DNA of 64,000 bases from Geodermatophilus sp. TF02-6 (GCF_003319115.1 NZ_QOHF01000023.1:1-64000), one strand, 5' to 3'; positions 47,275-56,180 are shown, counted from the first letter of the stretch. The notes: generated by a model not told the origin, from the letters alone. Made by a program: numbers and translations.

Positions 47275-47374
47275 GGTGGAGCTGAGGGGATTTGAACCCC
47301 TGACCCCCTCGATGCGAACGAGGTGCGCTACCGGTCTGCGCCACAGCCCCTGACCGAGGGCAAGCCTACCGTCC
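47275..47374. repeat. Left 100-base direct repeat: tRNA-Ala plus its -10 box
   Basis: Bases 47275-47355 are identical to 58439-58519. After a seven-base variable spacer, AGCCTACCGTCC is again identical. The TAGGCT -10 box (reverse strand) is inside the repeat. The TAG stop of the adjacent epimerase gene overlaps this -10 box. Confidence 0.9.
47277..47350 (-). tRNA. tRNA-Ala (anticodon CGC), copy 1
   Basis: Cloverleaf with acceptor GGGGCTG/CAGCTCC, which includes the G3-U70 identity pair for alanine. The anticodon loop is TTCGCAT (anticodon CGC), the T-arm contains GGTTCAAATCC and the discriminator is A. The following bases are CCG, so a full CCA is not encoded. Confidence 0.93.
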
Positions 47375-48265
47375 GGCCCCCGAGCCGGTGACGCCACCGT
47401 CGGGCTCCCCCGCGGCCGCCTCACCCCTGCGGACGACGTCGATCGCCTCCGCGGCGAGGGCCCGTCCGTCCGTGTAGGGCTCCCGCCAGATCGCGAGCAG
47501 GTCGCTCGCGACCTCCGACAGCACCGAACGGGAGAAGGCCTCCACGCCGATCCGCCCCCGGTACCCCGCCCTGATCGCCTCCCGCACGACCGCCTCCGCG
47601 TCGACCGACCCCGAGGCGAGGGGGCCGCGGCCGGACTGGCCGAGCTCGAGATAGCCCAGGACGGGCACGGCGGACCGGATCGCCCCCAGCATGTCGGCCT
47701 CCTCCACCGCCATGTGGAAGGTGTCCAGGTGCACCCGCAGGTGGTCCGATCCGCTGGCGGCGACGAAGTCGAGGGCCTGCTGGGCGGTGTTGACCAGCGC
47801 GGTCTCGTACCGGTTGAGCACCTCGAAGGTCATCGTGACGCCCCGGTCGTGGGCGTGGTCGGCGACCGCGCCCAGATGGGCCGCCGACCGCTCGAAGGCC
47901 TCCCGGGTCGACGTCGTCGCCGCCCGCCCGAACAGCCCGTACGAGACGCCGTTCATCTGGTCGCCCCCGAGGGCGACGGTGGCGTCGACCACCCGGCGCA
48001 GCGCCGCCGCCCCCCGCTCCTGCTCGTGCGGATCGGCCGAGGAGACGTCGGCGCCCGGCGCCTGTCCCGCGATCGTGATCGGCGAGAGGCCGGAGTCGCG
48101 GAACCGGGCGGCCCACCGCGCGAGCGGATCGGCCTCCGGGTCGATCGGGGGCAGGACGACGTGCGAGTAGCCGAGGTCGGCCAGCGCGCCGAGCGCCCGG
48201 GTCAGTCCCGGCTCGGCGAGGTCCGGGACCAGGACGTTGACGTGGCATGCGACGTCGACGGGCAC
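47366..48265 (-). CDS. Sugar (ketose) 3-epimerase / isomerase family TIM-barrel protein
   Basis: The 299-residue protein fits the AP-endonuclease-2 fold group that includes D-tagatose/D-psicose 3-epimerase. Metal ligands and the proton-shuttling Glu are visible in MTFEVLNRYETALVNT, VHLDTFHMAVEE, the segment YLELGQSGRGPLASG and GVEAFS. It likely epimerises or isomerises a ketose in the island's pathway. It is the last gene of the operon and ends in TAG inside the tRNA promoter. Start ATG 48265. Confidence 0.82.
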   Translation of the reverse strand: MPVDVACHVNVLVPDLAEPGLTRALGALADLGYSHVVLPPIDPEADPLARWAARFRDSGLSPITIAGQAPGADVSSADPHEQERGAAALRRVVDATVALGGDQMNGVSYGLFGRAATTSTREAFERSAAHLGAVADHAHDRGVTMTFEVLNRYETALVNTAQQALDFVAASGSDHLRVHLDTFHMAVEEADMLGAIRSAVPVLGYLELGQSGRGPLASGSVDAEAVVREAIRAGYRGRIGVEAFSRSVLSEVASDLLAIWREPYTDGRALAAEAIDVVRRGEAAAGEPDGGVTGSGAGR

Positions 48266-48273
48266 GTCGACCC

Positions 48274-49056
48274 TCAGAAGACCGGCAGGTCGAGGCGCTG
48301 CTTGAACACCGAGTAGCCGTCATCGACGTGGACGACGGTGCCGTTGATGACGTTGGCCTCGTCGGAGGCCAGGAACGCCACGACGTCGGCGATCTCGCTC
48401 GGCTCGGTGAGCTTGTTGCGCAACTGCTCGGAGGCGAAGGTCGCCCGGAGCTCGGGGCTGAACTGGTTGATGATCGGGGTGCCCACCCGGCCGGGTGTGA
48501 TCGCGACGACCCGGATGCCGTACTGCGCCAGCTCGTAGGCCGCCGACCGGGTGAAGGAGATGACGGCGGCCTTCGCCGCGCTGTAGGTGAACGCCAGCTC
48601 GGCCGCCTGCTCCCCGTAGATCGAGGAGGTGTTGATGATGACCCCGGGGGTGCCCTGCTTCCTGAACTGGCGGCCGGCGGCGAGGATCCCGTGGTACACG
48701 CCGTCCTGGTCGACGCGGATCATGGGCGCGTAGTCGACGGCCGGGTCGTGCTCGAGCAGGGGCTTGCCACCGGCGATGCCCGCGTTGTTGAAGATGACGT
48801 CGAGCTTGCCGAAGACGTCGACCGCGCGCTGCACGGCGGCCTCGACCTGGCCGAACACCGAGACGTCGACCTGGGCCGCCGCGGCGCGGCCGGCGTCTCC
48901 CCCGCCCTCGATCTCGGCGACGACCTTCTCGGCCCGCTCGAGGTCGATGTCGGCCACGAGCACCTTGGCGCCCTCGCGGATGAACGTGCCGACCGTCGCG
49001 TGGCCGATGCCGCTCGCGCCACCGGTGATGATCGCGACCTTGCCTTCCAAGCGCAT
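48274..49056 (-). CDS. Short-chain dehydrogenase/reductase
   Basis: The 260-residue classical SDR has the NAD-binding TGGASGIGHATV, a preference-setting acidic residue (VADIDLERA), NNAGIAGG, the catalytic Ser in INTSSIYGEQ and YSAAKAAV. The C-terminus (INGTVVHVDDGYSVF) is typical. It should oxidise a secondary hydroxyl of a sugar or polyol using NAD+. It sits between the epimerase and the binding-protein gene in the same direction. Confidence 0.88.
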   Translation of the reverse strand: MRLEGKVAIITGGASGIGHATVGTFIREGAKVLVADIDLERAEKVVAEIEGGGDAGRAAAAQVDVSVFGQVEAAVQRAVDVFGKLDVIFNNAGIAGGKPLLEHDPAVDYAPMIRVDQDGVYHGILAAGRQFRKQGTPGVIINTSSIYGEQAAELAFTYSAAKAAVISFTRSAAYELAQYGIRVVAITPGRVGTPIINQFSPELRATFASEQLRNKLTEPSEIADVVAFLASDEANVINGTVVHVDDGYSVFKQRLDLPVF

Positions 49057-49133
49057 GGGTCTCTCCTCGCTCTGTCGTGGGGTGGGGCCGGGGTGGCAGC
49101 GGGGGCGGGACGGCACCCGCCCCCGCTGCCCGC

Positions 49134-50114
49134 TCAGCTGTCGGTCGGCTTGATCTCGTTGACGTTGGCGCGGGTGACGAGGGTGACGTCGGTCTCGACG
49201 AAGTTCTGCTCCGGCAGGTCGCCGGTGTCGGCGTAGGTCTGCATGTCCTGCATCGTCTCGTCGAGCACGCCCGGCCAGTCCTGCACGACCGTCGCGTAGA
49301 AGGGACCGTTCTTCTTGATCTCCGCGAGGGCGATGCCGACCGCGTCGACGCCGGTCACGAAGATGTCGTTGCGCCCCGCCTCGTTGATCGCCTGCGTGGC
49401 GCCCACGGCGGCGTGGTCCCAGCCGACCCAGACCCCGTCGAGGCCCTCGGGGTTGGCCTGCAGGTAGTCGGTGACGAACTTCAGCGCCTCCTCCTGCGAG
49501 GTGCCGGGGCTCAGGACCTGCTTGATCTCGCCGCCGGCGATGGTGGCGCCGCCGTCGGTCAGCAGCTTCTCCGCCATGCGGCTGCGGGTGGCGATGCCCA
49601 CGTGCGGGTCGTGGCCGATGACCATCACGTTCTTGCCCTGCAGGCCGCCCATCGCCTCCGAGAGCGCCCCGACGGTGAGGTCGGCGATCTGCTGCTGGTT
49701 GGTCGTGATGTCGACGACGAAGTCGTCGTTCGGCTCGACACCGCCGTCGATCGCGAAGATCGGGATGTCGGCGTCCTTCGCGGCGGTGACGATGGGCTGG
49801 ATCTGGCGGGGGTCGGGGAACCCGGCCAGGATGGCGTCCACGCCCTGCGTCACCGCGGACTGCACGTCGTTGTTGATCTTGTCGTAGTCGAAGTCGCTCG
49901 TGTAGAGCGTGACGTCCCAGCCGAGTTGCTCGCCCCGATCGACGAAGGCGTCGAGCGTCGACTTGCCGACCGGGGTCCCGTACCCGGCGGTGAACGCCGC
50001 CACCTTGAAGGTGTCGCCGCCGCCGCCGTCGCCGCCACCCGAGTCCGAGCACCCGGCGAGGGCGAGGGCCGAGGCGAGGCCCAGACCGACGACCTTCGCG
50101 AACCGTCCGCGCAT
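49134..50114 (-). CDS. Sugar ABC transporter substrate-binding lipoprotein (RbsB type)
   Basis: The 326-residue lipoprotein has Cys22 in LASALALAGC, a Gly/Ser linker, and the periplasmic-binding-protein-4 fold: FTAGYGTPVGKSTLDAFVDRGEQLG, DAILAGFPDPRQIQPIVTAAKDADIPIFAID, GHDPHVGIATRSRMAEKLL and GVWVGWDHAAVGATQAINEAG. It captures the island's substrate outside the cell. The ligand cannot be read from sequence. Its leader carries four tandem ~15-base repeats. Confidence 0.9.
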   Translation of the reverse strand: MRGRFAKVVGLGLASALALAGCSDSGGGDGGGGDTFKVAAFTAGYGTPVGKSTLDAFVDRGEQLGWDVTLYTSDFDYDKINNDVQSAVTQGVDAILAGFPDPRQIQPIVTAAKDADIPIFAIDGGVEPNDDFVVDITTNQQQIADLTVGALSEAMGGLQGKNVMVIGHDPHVGIATRSRMAEKLLTDGGATIAGGEIKQVLSPGTSQEEALKFVTDYLQANPEGLDGVWVGWDHAAVGATQAINEAGRNDIFVTGVDAVGIALAEIKKNGPFYATVVQDWPGVLDETMQDMQTYADTGDLPEQNFVETDVTLVTRANVNEIKPTDS

Positions 50115-50143
50115 GCACCTACTCCTGTTCGTGATGACACTCC

Positions 50144-50206
50144 GTGACCTGACGGGGCACGACCTGACCGAGGCACGACCTGACGAGGCATGACCTGACG
50201 AGGGGG
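50144..50206. repeat. Four tandem ~15-base repeats in the leader of the binding-protein gene
   Basis: Units with the core RYGACCTGACSGRGG start at about 50144, 50159, 50175 and 50190 (spacing 15, 16, 15). In mRNA sense each reads TCAGGTCRTG, a miniature ribosome-site-plus-start pattern. They lie between the permease and the binding-protein gene, where differential expression of the two is often set. Confidence 0.7.
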
Positions 50207-50236
50207 TGCGCCTCTGCGCTTGCGACCGGGTCGGGG

Positions 50237-51226
50237 CTACCGATCCCGGGACTTGAGGGCCGACAGCGTGACGGCGGCGATGATGATGATCCCGGTGAGC
50301 ACCTGCTGGAAGTACGTGCTCACACCCACGATGTTGAGCCCGTTGCTCATCACGCCGATGATGCCGACGCCGACGAGCGTGCCGCCCACGTTCGCCGCGC
50401 CGGACCGCAGGATCGTCATGCCGAGGAAGACCGCGGCGACGGCGAGCAGCATGTAGTTGTTGGCGCTCGTCGCGCTCGCGCTGCCGAGGCGGCTGACGAG
50501 GATGATGCCGCCGATCGCGGAGAGGAACCCCGCGACGGTGAACGCGAGGAACCGTGCCAGCCGCACGTTCACGCCGGACAGGCGCGCCACCTCCGCGCTG
50601 CCGCCCACGGCGTACCACCGCCGGCCGAGCGTCGTGAAGCGCAGCACGACCCAGACGGCCACGGCGACGATCACCGCGAAGAAGATGGGCAGCGGGATGC
50701 CGAAGGGCCGGCTCTGCCCGATCGAGAAGAAGCTCTCGGGCATGCCGTAGAGCGTGGTGCCGCCCGTGACGATGAACGCCAGACCGCCGACGGAGGTGAG
50801 GGTCGCCAGGGTGGCGACGAAGGCGGACAGGTTCATGTAGGCCACGAGGACCCCGTTGACGACGCCGACGAGCGTGCCGACGACCAGCCCGGCCAGGATC
50901 GCCAGCGGGATCGAGGTGCCGTCGCCCATCAGCGCGGCGGCGGTCGCGCCGGCGAGGGTCGCGGTCACGCCCACCGACAGGTCGAAGTCGCCCACGACCA
51001 TGACCACCGTCTGCGCCGCCGCGATGATCGCGAGGATGGCGATCTGCGCCAGGATGTTGCGCACGTTGCCGAAGCTCAGGAAGGCCTCGGGCCGCAGCGC
51101 GCCGAACAGGATGATCAGCGCGATGAGGGCGAGGACCGTCCCGGCCTGCCACAGGTGCTGGGAGAAGGGAGTGCGCTCGGTCGCCGCCGCGGGCGCCACC
51201 GCCGCGGGCGCTTCGGTGCTCGCCAT
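50237..51226 (-). CDS. Sugar ABC transporter permease (RbsC type)
   Basis: The 329-residue membrane protein has about ten helices. It carries the BPD_transp_2 pattern (ILAIIAAAQTVVMVVGDFDLSVGVTATLAGATAAAL; FVATLATLTSVGGLAFIVTGG; GGTLVGVGIIGVMSNGLNIVGV). It forms the channel with the double ATPase encoded two bases upstream. ATG start at 51226. Confidence 0.92.
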   Translation of the reverse strand: MASTEAPAAVAPAAATERTPFSQHLWQAGTVLALIALIILFGALRPEAFLSFGNVRNILAQIAILAIIAAAQTVVMVVGDFDLSVGVTATLAGATAAALMGDGTSIPLAILAGLVVGTLVGVVNGVLVAYMNLSAFVATLATLTSVGGLAFIVTGGTTLYGMPESFFSIGQSRPFGIPLPIFFAVIVAVAVWVVLRFTTLGRRWYAVGGSAEVARLSGVNVRLARFLAFTVAGFLSAIGGIILVSRLGSASATSANNYMLLAVAAVFLGMTILRSGAANVGGTLVGVGIIGVMSNGLNIVGVSTYFQQVLTGIIIIAAVTLSALKSRDR

Positions 51227-51227
51227 G

Positions 51228-52751
51228 TCAGGCGGTCCTTCCGTAGCAGTAGGAGAGGAGGGTCTCTTCGTCGGCGTCCGCGGCCGGGACCTCGCCGGAG
51301 ACCCGGCCCTCGTGCACGACCACGATGCGGTCGGACAGCCCGATGAGCTCCGGCAGCTCGGAGCTCACGGCGATGACCGTCGTCCCGTTCGCGGCGAGCC
51401 GGCGGATGAGGCGGTAGATCTCCGCCTTGGTGCCGACGTCGATCCCGCGGGTCGGTTCGTCCATGAGCAGGACCCTGGGCCGGCGGCTGAGCATCTTGGC
51501 GAGGACGACCTTCTGCTGGTTGCCGCCCGAGAGGTGGCCGACCGCCTGGCGCGGCCCCCGCGCCTTGATCTGCAGGTCGGCGAGCGCCGAGCGGGCGATC
51601 TTCGCGATGGCCCGGTTGGACACCCACCCCGCCCTGCTGACGGCGGGCAGGTTGGCGACCGCGATGTTGTCCTGGATGGAGTCGCCCAGGATGACGCCCT
51701 GGCTGCGCCGCTCCTCGGGCACCAGCGCGATCCCCGCGTCGAGGGCGCGGCCGACCCCGAGCGAGTGCGGGAGCTCGTGGCCGGCGACGGTGATCGCCCC
51801 CGACACGCGCTTCTGCGCCCCCGCCAGCAGTCGCAGCAGCTCGCTGCGGCCGGAGCCGGCGAGCCCGCCGATGCCGAGCACCTCGCCCGCGTGCGCGCGG
51901 AAGGACACGTCGGCCACCCGAGAGCCGGTGAGCCCGCTGACCTCGAGCACGACCTCGCTCGTCGCGGTGTCCCGCGCCGGGTACAGCAGGCCGTGCGGGC
52001 GGCCCACCATCGTGGAGATGACCTCGTCGATGGTCGTCTCCGCGATCGGCTTGGTCACGATGGTCTCGCCGTTGCGCATGATGGTCAGCCGGTCGCAGAG
52101 CTCGAAGACCTCCTCGAGGCGGTGGGAGACGTAGACGATGGCGACGCCCTCGTCCCGCAACCGGCGCAGCACGGCGAACAGGTCGGTGATCTCGGTGTCG
52201 GTCAGCGAGGCGGTCGGCTCGTCGAGGATGAGCACCCGGGCGTCGGTCGCCAGCGCCCGGGCGACGGCGACCATCGTCTGCTGGACCGGGGAGAGCTCTC
52301 CGGCGAGCTTGCGCAGCGGGATCCGCTGGTTGAGCCGGGCGAGCTGCTCACCCGCGCGCTGGTTGAGCGCCCGCCAGCTGACGACACCGCCGCGGCTCGG
52401 GGTCTCCTCCCCCAGCAGGACGTTCTCGGCGACGCTGACCGTCGGCACGATCGACAGCTCCTGGTAGAGCGCGACGACACCCGCGCCGTGCGCCGCCCGG
52501 ACGGTGGAGAAGCGGACCTCCTCGCCGTCGCGCCGGATCTCGCCCGAGTCCGGGGCGACGAGGCCGGTGACCACCTTGATGAGCGTCGACTTGCCCGCAC
52601 CGTTCTCCCCGAGCAGGGCGTGGATCTCCCCCCGCCGCACCGACAGGCCGGCGCCGCCCAGGGCCAGCACGCCGTCGAAGTGCTTGACGATGCCGGCGGC
52701 CTCCAGCGCCGGGGGCGCCCCGACGACGCCGGGCTGGAGCGCGGTGGTCAC
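51228..52751 (-). CDS. Sugar ABC transporter double ATPase (RbsA type)
   Basis: The 507-residue protein has two ATP-binding halves. The first has ALLGENGAGKSTLIKVVTGL, LSPVQQTMVAVARAL and LILDEPTASL. The second has IGGLAGSGRSELLRLLAGA, LSGGNQQKVVLAKML and LLMDEPTRGIDVGTK. The second Walker A is the variant typical of the RbsA/XylG class. The GTG at 52751 overlaps the stop of the alcohol dehydrogenase gene by four bases. Confidence 0.93.
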   Translation of the reverse strand: MTTALQPGVVGAPPALEAAGIVKHFDGVLALGGAGLSVRRGEIHALLGENGAGKSTLIKVVTGLVAPDSGEIRRDGEEVRFSTVRAAHGAGVVALYQELSIVPTVSVAENVLLGEETPSRGGVVSWRALNQRAGEQLARLNQRIPLRKLAGELSPVQQTMVAVARALATDARVLILDEPTASLTDTEITDLFAVLRRLRDEGVAIVYVSHRLEEVFELCDRLTIMRNGETIVTKPIAETTIDEVISTMVGRPHGLLYPARDTATSEVVLEVSGLTGSRVADVSFRAHAGEVLGIGGLAGSGRSELLRLLAGAQKRVSGAITVAGHELPHSLGVGRALDAGIALVPEERRSQGVILGDSIQDNIAVANLPAVSRAGWVSNRAIAKIARSALADLQIKARGPRQAVGHLSGGNQQKVVLAKMLSRRPRVLLMDEPTRGIDVGTKAEIYRLIRRLAANGTTVIAVSSELPELIGLSDRIVVVHEGRVSGEVPAADADEETLLSYCYGRTA

Positions 52752-53809
52752 CGCTGCGCCCCATCGACGTCGTTGCACCGGATGAGCACCTTCGGGTGCG
52801 CCCCGCTGACGTGCGCGGCGAAAGCCTCGACCGCCTGGTCGAACGGGAAGACGGTGCCGGTCAGGGCCTCGAGGTCCAGCGACGGCAGGAGCTGCACGGC
52901 GCGGGGGAAGGCGTAGGGCGACACGAACACGCCGGTGAGGGTGAGCTCGCGCAGGTAGAGGTACTCCGAGAGGTTCAGCGGCATCTCGAAGTCGTGCGGG
53001 TACATCGCGCCGTAGACGACGGTGCCGCCCTTCGCCGCGAGGTCGAGCAGCCCGCGCACCGCCCGGGGCGAACCCGACGCGTCGACGACCACGTCGTAGC
53101 CGCGTCCCCCGGTGATCTCGGCCGCCCGCGCCGCCTGGTCCTCGCCGATCGGGTCGATCACGTGCTCGGCCCCGGTGGCCAGCGCCATCTCGCGGCGGTC
53201 GGCGATCGGCTCGATGAGGGTGAGCGAGGTGGCGCCGTGCAGCCGCATGACCTGCAGCGCGAGCTGCCCGATCGGACCGCCGCCGCAGATCGCCACCCGG
53301 TCGCCGACCCGGAGGGTGCTCTTGTCGGCGATGCGGACGGCGACCGAGGTGGGCTCGAGCAGGCACCCGTGCCGCAGGCTCACCGAGTCCGGCAACCGGT
53401 AGACCTGCGACTCGTGCCAGGTCACCGTCTCGGCCATCCCGGGGCGGTTGTAGTCCGCGATGTTCTCGCAGAACTGCTGGCGCCCGTCCCGGCACGGCCC
53501 GCAGCTGCCGCAGAACCGCAGGAAGTTGCCGGCGATGCGGTCGCCCACCCGGATCCCGGTGCGGACGCCGTCGCCCACCGCCTCCACGACGCCGGAGAGC
53601 TCGTGGCCGAGGCCGATCGGCACGTCGGTGCCGAAGAACCCCTCCGCCAGGTGCGGGTCCGACCCGCAGATCGCCGCGTAGGCGACCCGGATCCGGACGT
53701 CCTCGGGCCCGAGCGGCTGGTCGGGCAGGTCGACGATGCCGATCCGGCCGCGGGCGGAGTCGTCCGGGTCGCGCAGGCTGCCGATCTTGGTGACCGCGAC
53801 TGTTCTCAT
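52748..53809 (-). CDS. Zinc-dependent alcohol/polyol dehydrogenase (MDR family)
   Basis: The 353-residue protein shows catalytic zinc ligands in AICGSDPHLAEG and GLGHELSGVV. It has structural zinc cysteines in CGSCGPCRDGRQQFC and the Rossmann motif VAICGGGPIGQLALQVMRL. Relatives include threonine, sorbitol and xylitol dehydrogenases. With the SDR and the epimerase-like protein it likely oxidises a polyol or sugar to a ketose. It follows the transketolase pair and is coupled to the ATPase gene. Confidence 0.88.
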   Translation of the reverse strand: MRTVAVTKIGSLRDPDDSARGRIGIVDLPDQPLGPEDVRIRVAYAAICGSDPHLAEGFFGTDVPIGLGHELSGVVEAVGDGVRTGIRVGDRIAGNFLRFCGSCGPCRDGRQQFCENIADYNRPGMAETVTWHESQVYRLPDSVSLRHGCLLEPTSVAVRIADKSTLRVGDRVAICGGGPIGQLALQVMRLHGATSLTLIEPIADRREMALATGAEHVIDPIGEDQAARAAEITGGRGYDVVVDASGSPRAVRGLLDLAAKGGTVVYGAMYPHDFEMPLNLSEYLYLRELTLTGVFVSPYAFPRAVQLLPSLDLEALTGTVFPFDQAVEAFAAHVSGAHPKVLIRCNDVDGAQR

Positions 53810-53831
53810 CTGGACCTCCGTCGGGCGCTGG

Positions 53832-54812
53832 TCAGTGCGAGGAGGGCCACGACGGCTGCGCGATCACCCGGCGGGTGGCGGCGATCGTCGCCCCGAGCCC
53901 GTAGCCGTGCTTGTCGCGCAGCTCCTCGTCGTCGCCGAACCCGGCGTACACCTGCGGGATGCCGAGCCGCTCGAAGGCGGTGAGGTGGATGCCGCGGTCG
54001 GCGACGACGTCGGCGATCCGGGTCGCCAGCCCGCCGTAGGCGAGGTGGTCCTCGAGCACCACGAACCGGCCGTGGGTCTCGTCGGCGCACTGGGCGATGA
54101 GGTCCTCGTCGATCGGCTTGAGGGTGAACACGTCCACCACCCGCACCGAGCGGCCGTCCGCGGCGAGCTCCTCGGCCGCCTGCAGCGCCTGGGCCACCAC
54201 GGTCCCGTGCGTGAAGATCGTCGCGTCCGTGCCGTCCCGGGCGACGATGCCCTTGCCGATCCGCACGTCGTGCTCGCCGGGCTCGTAGAGCACCACGTCC
54301 TGCTTGCCGACGGCGAGCCGGATGTAGATCGGTCCGCGCATGGTCATCGACTGGCGCAGGACCTCGCCGACCATGAGCGGGTCGCCGATCGACGTGACGG
54401 TCATGTTGGTGAGGGCGCACATGAGCGCGAGGTCCTCGACCGCGTAGTGCGTCGACCCGCCGTTGCCGACCAGACCGCCGTGCGTGCCGATGATCTTCAC
54501 CGGCAGGTTCGGGTAGCAGACGTCCGAACGCACCTGCTCGAGCGCCCGCATGCTGAGGAAGGGCAGCATGCCGGACACGACCGGGATGTTGCCGTCGTAG
54601 GCGAGGCCGGCGGCGATGCCGACGCAGGCCTGCTCGGCGAGGCCGACGTCGAGGAAGCGCTCGGGGTACTTCTCCCGGAACTCCACGAGCGTGGCGCCGA
54701 TGTCGGGGGTGAGGACCCAGAGGTTGTCGTGGGTCTCGCCGAGCTCGGCCAGGGTCGACCCGATCACCGACCGGGCCGACAGCATCTCGCCGAAGGTGAA
54801 CGTGACCGGCAT
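53832..54812 (-). CDS. Transketolase, C-terminal subunit (split enzyme)
   Basis: The 326-residue subunit carries the pyrimidine-binding domain, with the catalytic Glu region FLDVGLAEQACVGIAAGLA, then GTHGGLVGNGGSTHYAVEDLAL and the C-terminal regulatory domain. It pairs with the N-terminal subunit encoded just upstream; their codons overlap (TGATG), which suits 1:1 synthesis. Split transketolases are used in several specialised pathways, e.g. apulose-4-phosphate and sulfofructose cleavage. The substrate here is unknown. Confidence 0.88.
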   Translation of the reverse strand: MPVTFTFGEMLSARSVIGSTLAELGETHDNLWVLTPDIGATLVEFREKYPERFLDVGLAEQACVGIAAGLAYDGNIPVVSGMLPFLSMRALEQVRSDVCYPNLPVKIIGTHGGLVGNGGSTHYAVEDLALMCALTNMTVTSIGDPLMVGEVLRQSMTMRGPIYIRLAVGKQDVVLYEPGEHDVRIGKGIVARDGTDATIFTHGTVVAQALQAAEELAADGRSVRVVDVFTLKPIDEDLIAQCADETHGRFVVLEDHLAYGGLATRIADVVADRGIHLTAFERLGIPQVYAGFGDDEELRDKHGYGLGATIAATRRVIAQPSWPSSH

Positions 54813-55687
54813 CAGACCGTCTCCTCCCGGGAGGCCTCGAGGGCCGCCATCGCCCGTTCCAGGTCCGCCGCGCCGAGCGAGCCGGCGTGCCAGGCGAGGT
54901 TGTGCTCCATGAAGTCCACGCCCTTGCCCTTGACCGTCTCGCAGACGACCACGGTCGGGCGGTCGCTGTCGGCCGGCGGCAGCTCGTCGATGGCCTTCAC
55001 CAGAGCGGCCATGTCGTGTCCGTCGATCTCGACGACGTTCCAGCCGAAGGCGCGCCACTTGTCCGGGTACGGCTCGAAGACGACCCGCTCCTCCGTGAAG
55101 CTGGTCATGAGCTGGCGGTTGCGGTCGATGAAGGCCACCAGGTTGCCGAGCTCGTTGCTGCGGGCGGCCATCGCGGCCTCCCAGACCGAGCCCTCGCCGG
55201 TCTCGCCGTCGCCGAGCAGGCAGACCACGCGGTGGCTCTCGCCACGACCCCGGGCGGAGAGCGCCATGCCGACGGCGAGGGGGAGGCCGTGCCCCAGCGA
55301 CCCGGTGGACGCCTCCACGCCGGGCAGCTGGACCTTGCACGGGTGCATGCCGTACGCGCTGTCGAGCTTGCCGTAGGTCTCGACGATCCCCTCGTAGGAG
55401 AAGAAGCCGCGCATCGACATGGCGATGTACATGCACACGGCCGCATGCCCCTTGCTGAGCAGGAACCGGTCGCGGCGCGGGTTGCTGATGTCGTGCGGAT
55501 CCACGCGCAGCCCGTAGTGGAACAGCGCGGTGAAGATGTCCGCCGCCGACAGGTCCCCGCCGATGTGCACGGCCCCCTCGTAGGTGCCGCACAGGTGCAG
55601 CAGCTTGGACCGCAGCTCGAAAGCCCTGTCCTCCAGCTCCGTCACGGAGGGGCGGTCACCCGTCAGCCAGGCGGCGTCGTCTCGCAC
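54812..55687 (-). CDS. Transketolase, N-terminal subunit (split enzyme)
   Basis: The 291-residue subunit binds the diphosphate of thiamine pyrophosphate. It has FLLSKGHAAVCMYIAMS, STGSLGHGLPLAVGMAL, the TPP motif LLGDGETGEGSVWEAAMAA and the metal-binding IDRNRQL. It should transfer a two-carbon unit between a ketose and an aldose acceptor. The GTG at 55687 lies six bases after GAGGAGG. It is the first gene of a nine-gene operon running down to 47366. Confidence 0.9.
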   Translation of the reverse strand: MRDDAAWLTGDRPSVTELEDRAFELRSKLLHLCGTYEGAVHIGGDLSAADIFTALFHYGLRVDPHDISNPRRDRFLLSKGHAAVCMYIAMSMRGFFSYEGIVETYGKLDSAYGMHPCKVQLPGVEASTGSLGHGLPLAVGMALSARGRGESHRVVCLLGDGETGEGSVWEAAMAARSNELGNLVAFIDRNRQLMTSFTEERVVFEPYPDKWRAFGWNVVEIDGHDMAALVKAIDELPPADSDRPTVVVCETVKGKGVDFMEHNLAWHAGSLGAADLERAMAALEASREETV

Positions 55688-55793
55688 CAGAGGCCTCCTC
55701 GTTGATGACAGTGGAATCCGGCTGCAGCCGGTCGTGTCGCGTCGACTCGTTGGTCCGCCCTGGCGGCCGCTCGGGGAGCCGGTGACGTGCGCC

Positions 55794-55822
55794 ACAGTAG
55801 CAGCGGACCCTTTACATGTAAA
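55794..55822 (-). promoter_or_regulatory. Promoter and operator of the transketolase-ABC operon
   Basis: On the reverse strand TTTACA (55822-55817) is a -35 box, followed by a 17-base spacer and TACTGT (55799-55794) as -10. The -35 forms half of the perfect palindrome TTTACATGTAAA (55811-55822). A repressor bound there would hide the -35. Confidence 0.7.
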
Positions 55823-55839
55823 CACCCTCGGCGGAACGC

Positions 55840-55868
55840 TTTACAGGTAAATCGGCCCGGCTCATACT
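55840..55868 (+). promoter_or_regulatory. Promoter and operator of the aldehyde dehydrogenase gene
   Basis: TTTACA (55840-55845) is a -35 box, followed by 17 bases and CATACT (55863-55868) as -10. The -35 lies in the near-palindrome TTTACAGGTAAA (55840-55851), 29 bases from its partner site. The predicted leader to the ATG at 56181 is about 300 bases and contains no gene I can support. Confidence 0.7.
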
Positions 55869-56180
55869 CCCTGGACATCGAGGCACGGCGGGCGTCGAGG
55901 CACGGGGGCGCCGTCAGCCGAGTCGACGCGGGCTCACCGGCGACCACTCACGGTGCGTGTCGGGGTTGCCGGGGTCTCGCCGAGCACCTCGCCGAGGCGC
56001 GGCGAGGCCGGGGCCGGCTGACCGACGGACGGCACTCGTCGCCACCGAGACCGCGAGCGATCCACGGCCGGACCGGGACCTGCGACCCCGGCGCCGCCGG
56101 CGCAGGACCGGATGCCGCCCGGCACCCCGGACGACGAGGGACGACACGAGAGACCGAAGACACGAGAGGTGGCGATCGGC

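Noticed and set aside
55852..56180. Small gene in the ~300-base leader of the aldehyde dehydrogenase
   Set aside because: The only open frames are Arg/Pro-rich, without a ribosome site or family resemblance.
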